DNA from: Synechococcus lacustris
GTDB lineage: Bacteria; Cyanobacteriota; Cyanobacteriia; PCC-6307; Cyanobiaceae
NCBI GenBank assembly: GCA_903943975.1
Contig: CAJAQB010000013.1
Span: forward strand, 186,001 to 250,000
Length of the DNA: 64,000 nt
Reading direction: 5' to 3'
Shown here: positions 62,743 to 64,000 of the stretch, one piece after another
Layout: each line of letters starts with the position of its first letter
Numbering within the stretch: position 1 is the first letter of the stretch
Made by a program: the position numbers and the translations under genes
The notes under the pieces: model-generated
The model's input: the letters and a program-made list of their open reading frames with translations, nothing else
The model's database searches: none
Told to the model about the DNA's origin: nothing

Positions 62743-62752
62743 GGATATTTAG
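62711..62752. repeat. 15-bp tandem repeat spanning the cheR start
   Basis: ATGGATGTTACGTCC (62711-62725), ATGGATATTACGTCC (62726-62740) and a partial third copy (62741-62752). The unit equals five codons, so the copies stay in frame and duplicate the start Met of cheR on the minus strand. Confidence 0.9.
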
Positions 62753-63258
62753 CTGTCAATCCCCATCAGTTCATGATGGGGATTGACCTGCTCAAGTAGT
62801 ACGTTTAGGTGCAAGATCTGAACCATCCCGCGTTCGTCAAGTGTCATTCCCCCTAGGTATGGCTTGATTTGGGAGTTCAATCCTGTGGCGTGGAATGCAT
62901 TTAGGGGGCGGCTGATCGTATCTGTTACCCCCTCGGAAAGCAGGCCAATAAATTGATCTTTGTCTGCTGAATTGCCAGAGGTAACCATGATAATTCGACT
63001 GCTCAGGTTCTGACAGCTGGAACGGCCTTGAATCAGGGAGCAGAGGTCAATCACCGGGGCAACTACCCCCCGATAGTTGAATAAACCTGAAACGTAGCTT
63101 GGTAGGTTTACCGCCGGTCTTAGGGATACCCTCGGTATCACTTCCACCACATCTTTGCTCTCCATTGCGTAGAGGGGGCCGCCTGCTGAAAACAGCAGCA
63201 GCAGCACCGAGGGGTTTATGCCAGTGGTCTTTGAAGGGGAGAACTTTGAAATTGCCAA
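62749..63258 (-). CDS. cheW: CheW-type scaffold protein
   Basis: A protein of 169 residues. SVLLLLFSAGGPLYAMESKDV, then VEVIPRVSLRPAVNLPSYVSGLFNYRGVVAPVIDLC is the CheW core. The domain links receptor and kinase. The start is TTG 63258; a GTG at 63207 just before the first strand is a serious alternative. It is followed by cheR after six bases. Confidence 0.85.
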   Translation of the reverse strand: MAISKFSPSKTTGINPSVLLLLFSAGGPLYAMESKDVVEVIPRVSLRPAVNLPSYVSGLFNYRGVVAPVIDLCSLIQGRSSCQNLSSRIIMVTSGNSADKDQFIGLLSEGVTDTISRPLNAFHATGLNSQIKPYLGGMTLDERGMVQILHLNVLLEQVNPHHELMGIDS

Positions 63259-63320
63259 TGGAGTGCTTTAAGGGAGAGGGCTTGTCTAAATGGGCTTTGT
63301 GTGGGATCTTGTTAGTTGTA

Positions 63321-63360
63321 ATTAGATCAGATGAGACTAAATTAGATCAAATGAGATTAG
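63321..63360. repeat. 20-bp imperfect tandem repeat upstream of cheW
   Basis: Two abutting copies of ATTAGATCAGATGAGACTAA, the second with 3 changes (17 of 20 identical). A relative, ATTAGATAAGATG (60419-60431), lies at the far end of the operon, matching 12 of 13 bases. Confidence 0.8.
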
Positions 63361-63596
63361 CAAAGGAGCGATTAAACTTGAAGGATGGAAGCTCTCGAGG
63401 CAAATTTCAAGATCCAACTCGGCAAGTTCCTGAAAAGGTTATCTCTTCAAGCGCCTTGAGAATAGTGCATATCTGATCGCTTGTAACAATAGGGATTTTG
63501 CCGACCAGTTCCATGGCTGGCACTGGCCCTTGCCCATCGGCTTTCCGGAGGGTCAATTGTATAAATTCATACGTGCTGATCTGCGGAGCTTCCCGA

Positions 63597-63620
63597 TTTT
63601 GCATATGCAATTTTGCATAT
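63597..63620. promoter_or_regulatory. Operator-like repeat upstream of the chemoreceptor gene
   Basis: TTTTGCATAT occurs twice (63597-63606, 63611-63620), 14 bases apart, and the core ATATGCAA-TT-TTGCATAT (63603-63620) is a perfect 8-bp inverted repeat. It lies 109 bases before the ATG. Confidence 0.5.
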
Positions 63621-63728
63621 TCACCTGTCAAATCAGGGGAAAATATGCCAAATATTGCTGCTATAGTAGCGTCGAAATTAAGCTGCTAATTAGTGACGAC
63701 TCAAAAGTCAGGCGGCAATAAGCAGTCC

Positions 63729-64000
63729 ATGGAATCCCAGTTGAGGCTGGCTTTCCTGGGCATGGGTGGCCTGGCGATGCTAGTTGCCCTGGTGGGCTTG
63801 CGTACCGCCACCACCCTGGGGGGGCACATCACTGATCTGGGGGAGAACCGTTTGCCTTCTGTTGATGGCCTCTGGAAGGTCAACGAAGGTCAGACCCTGA
63901 TCCAGGCTTCTGAAAATGCAATCCTCACCCCAGGGGGCACCTCGGCTGAGCGTCAACAACAACTTCGCCGCATTGATGGGGCCTGGAAACAGATTAACTC
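63729..64000 (+). CDS. Methyl-accepting chemotaxis protein, N-terminal part
   Basis: Ninety codons are visible, open to the window edge. One membrane helix (AFLGMGGLAMLVALVGLRTA) is followed by the start of a helical periplasmic domain (ENRLPSVDGLWKVNEGQTL) typical of four-helix-bundle (4HB) chemoreceptors. The signalling domain lies beyond the edge. It is divergent from cheW and probably the receptor served by CheW and CheR. Confidence 0.8.
   Translation, partial: MESQLRLAFLGMGGLAMLVALVGLRTATTLGGHITDLGENRLPSVDGLWKVNEGQTLIQASENAILTPGGTSAERQQQLRRIDGAWKQIN

Larger units (their letters stand above)
63259..63728. other. Long non-coding gap between cheW and the chemoreceptor
   Basis: 470 bases with lower GC than the rest. 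It holds a 20-bp imperfect tandem repeat (63321-63360), a TTTTGCATAT direct/inverted repeat (63597-63620) and a TATAGT -10 candidate (63662-63667). A 74-codon minus-strand ORF (63407-63631) is weak, starts with TTG and overlaps the repeat, so I do not call it. Confidence 0.6.

Noticed and set aside
63407-63631. 74-codon minus-strand ORF between cheW and the chemoreceptor
   Set aside because: Start is TTG, it covers the repeat at 63597-63620, and no family is recognisable. It could be real but is not supported.

Overview
The window is about 64 kb of GC-rich cyanobacterial chromosome. It carries photosystem II genes (psbH, psbN, psbI), the nitrogen regulator ntcA, and families found mainly in cyanobacteria (DUF3084, DUF3146, DUF3747, DUF3769, DUF928). 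Small intergenic gaps, ThyX instead of ThyA, and the blocks eno-gloA-clpB-secE-nusG-rplKAJL, thyX-dcd-cobO-ntcA and pth-tatA-psbH-psbN-psbI-DUF3769-leuD-leuC point to a picocyanobacterium of the Synechococcus/Cyanobium/Vulcanococcus type. This placement is inference from gene content. I saw no rRNA, tRNA, CRISPR array or insertion sequence. The only clear mobile element is an intein in thyX.

Layout. 1-5.7 kb: a SIMPL-domain fragment, then three proteins with cyclic-nucleotide-binding domains (a NapH-like Fe-S membrane protein, an MscS channel, a Crp/Fnr regulator). 5.8-13.1 kb: DUF928 protein, CHASE2 nucleotide cyclase, TpsB transporter and a TpsA exoprotein ending in a CHAT protease domain. 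13-18 kb: speA, ndk, thiO-like, gatB. 18.2-22.1 kb: second CHASE2 cyclase with a FecR protein and a secreted beta-trefoil-like protein. 22.2-24.1 kb: coaE, argJ. 24.1-26.3 kb: an AT-richer pair, sensor histidine kinase plus an orphan DctP-type binding protein. 26.6-37.1 kb: ABC1 kinase, enolase, glyoxalase, ClpB and the secE-nusG-ribosomal protein run with an L10 leader and terminator. 37.3-44.3 kb: DUF3747, rnhA, pyrD, pilMNO-like genes, pentapeptide protein, CobC-like enzyme. 44.3-50.6 kb: intein-split thyX, dcd, CobO-like, ntcA, DUF3084, RuvC-fold protein, DUF3146. 50.6-60.3 kb: pth, tatA, PSII genes, a GH38 mannosidase, an LptD-like protein, leuD, leuC. 60.4-64 kb: an AT-richer chemosensory locus with a pentameric ligand-gated-channel-like protein, CheR-TPR, CheW and the start of a methyl-accepting protein.

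How the genes may work together. Two class III cyclases with extracytoplasmic CHASE2 sensors sit near three proteins that keep the Glu and Arg typical of cAMP pockets, so the first 20 kb looks like a second-messenger neighbourhood. The first cyclase is packaged with a two-partner secretion pair whose exported partner carries an intact-looking His/Cys CHAT dyad. thyX and dcd both serve dTMP synthesis. ntcA has a good candidate autoregulatory promoter. The best candidates for something undescribed are the TPS-CHAT/CHASE2 locus, the channel-CheR-CheW-MCP locus, and the histidine kinase/orphan DctP pair.
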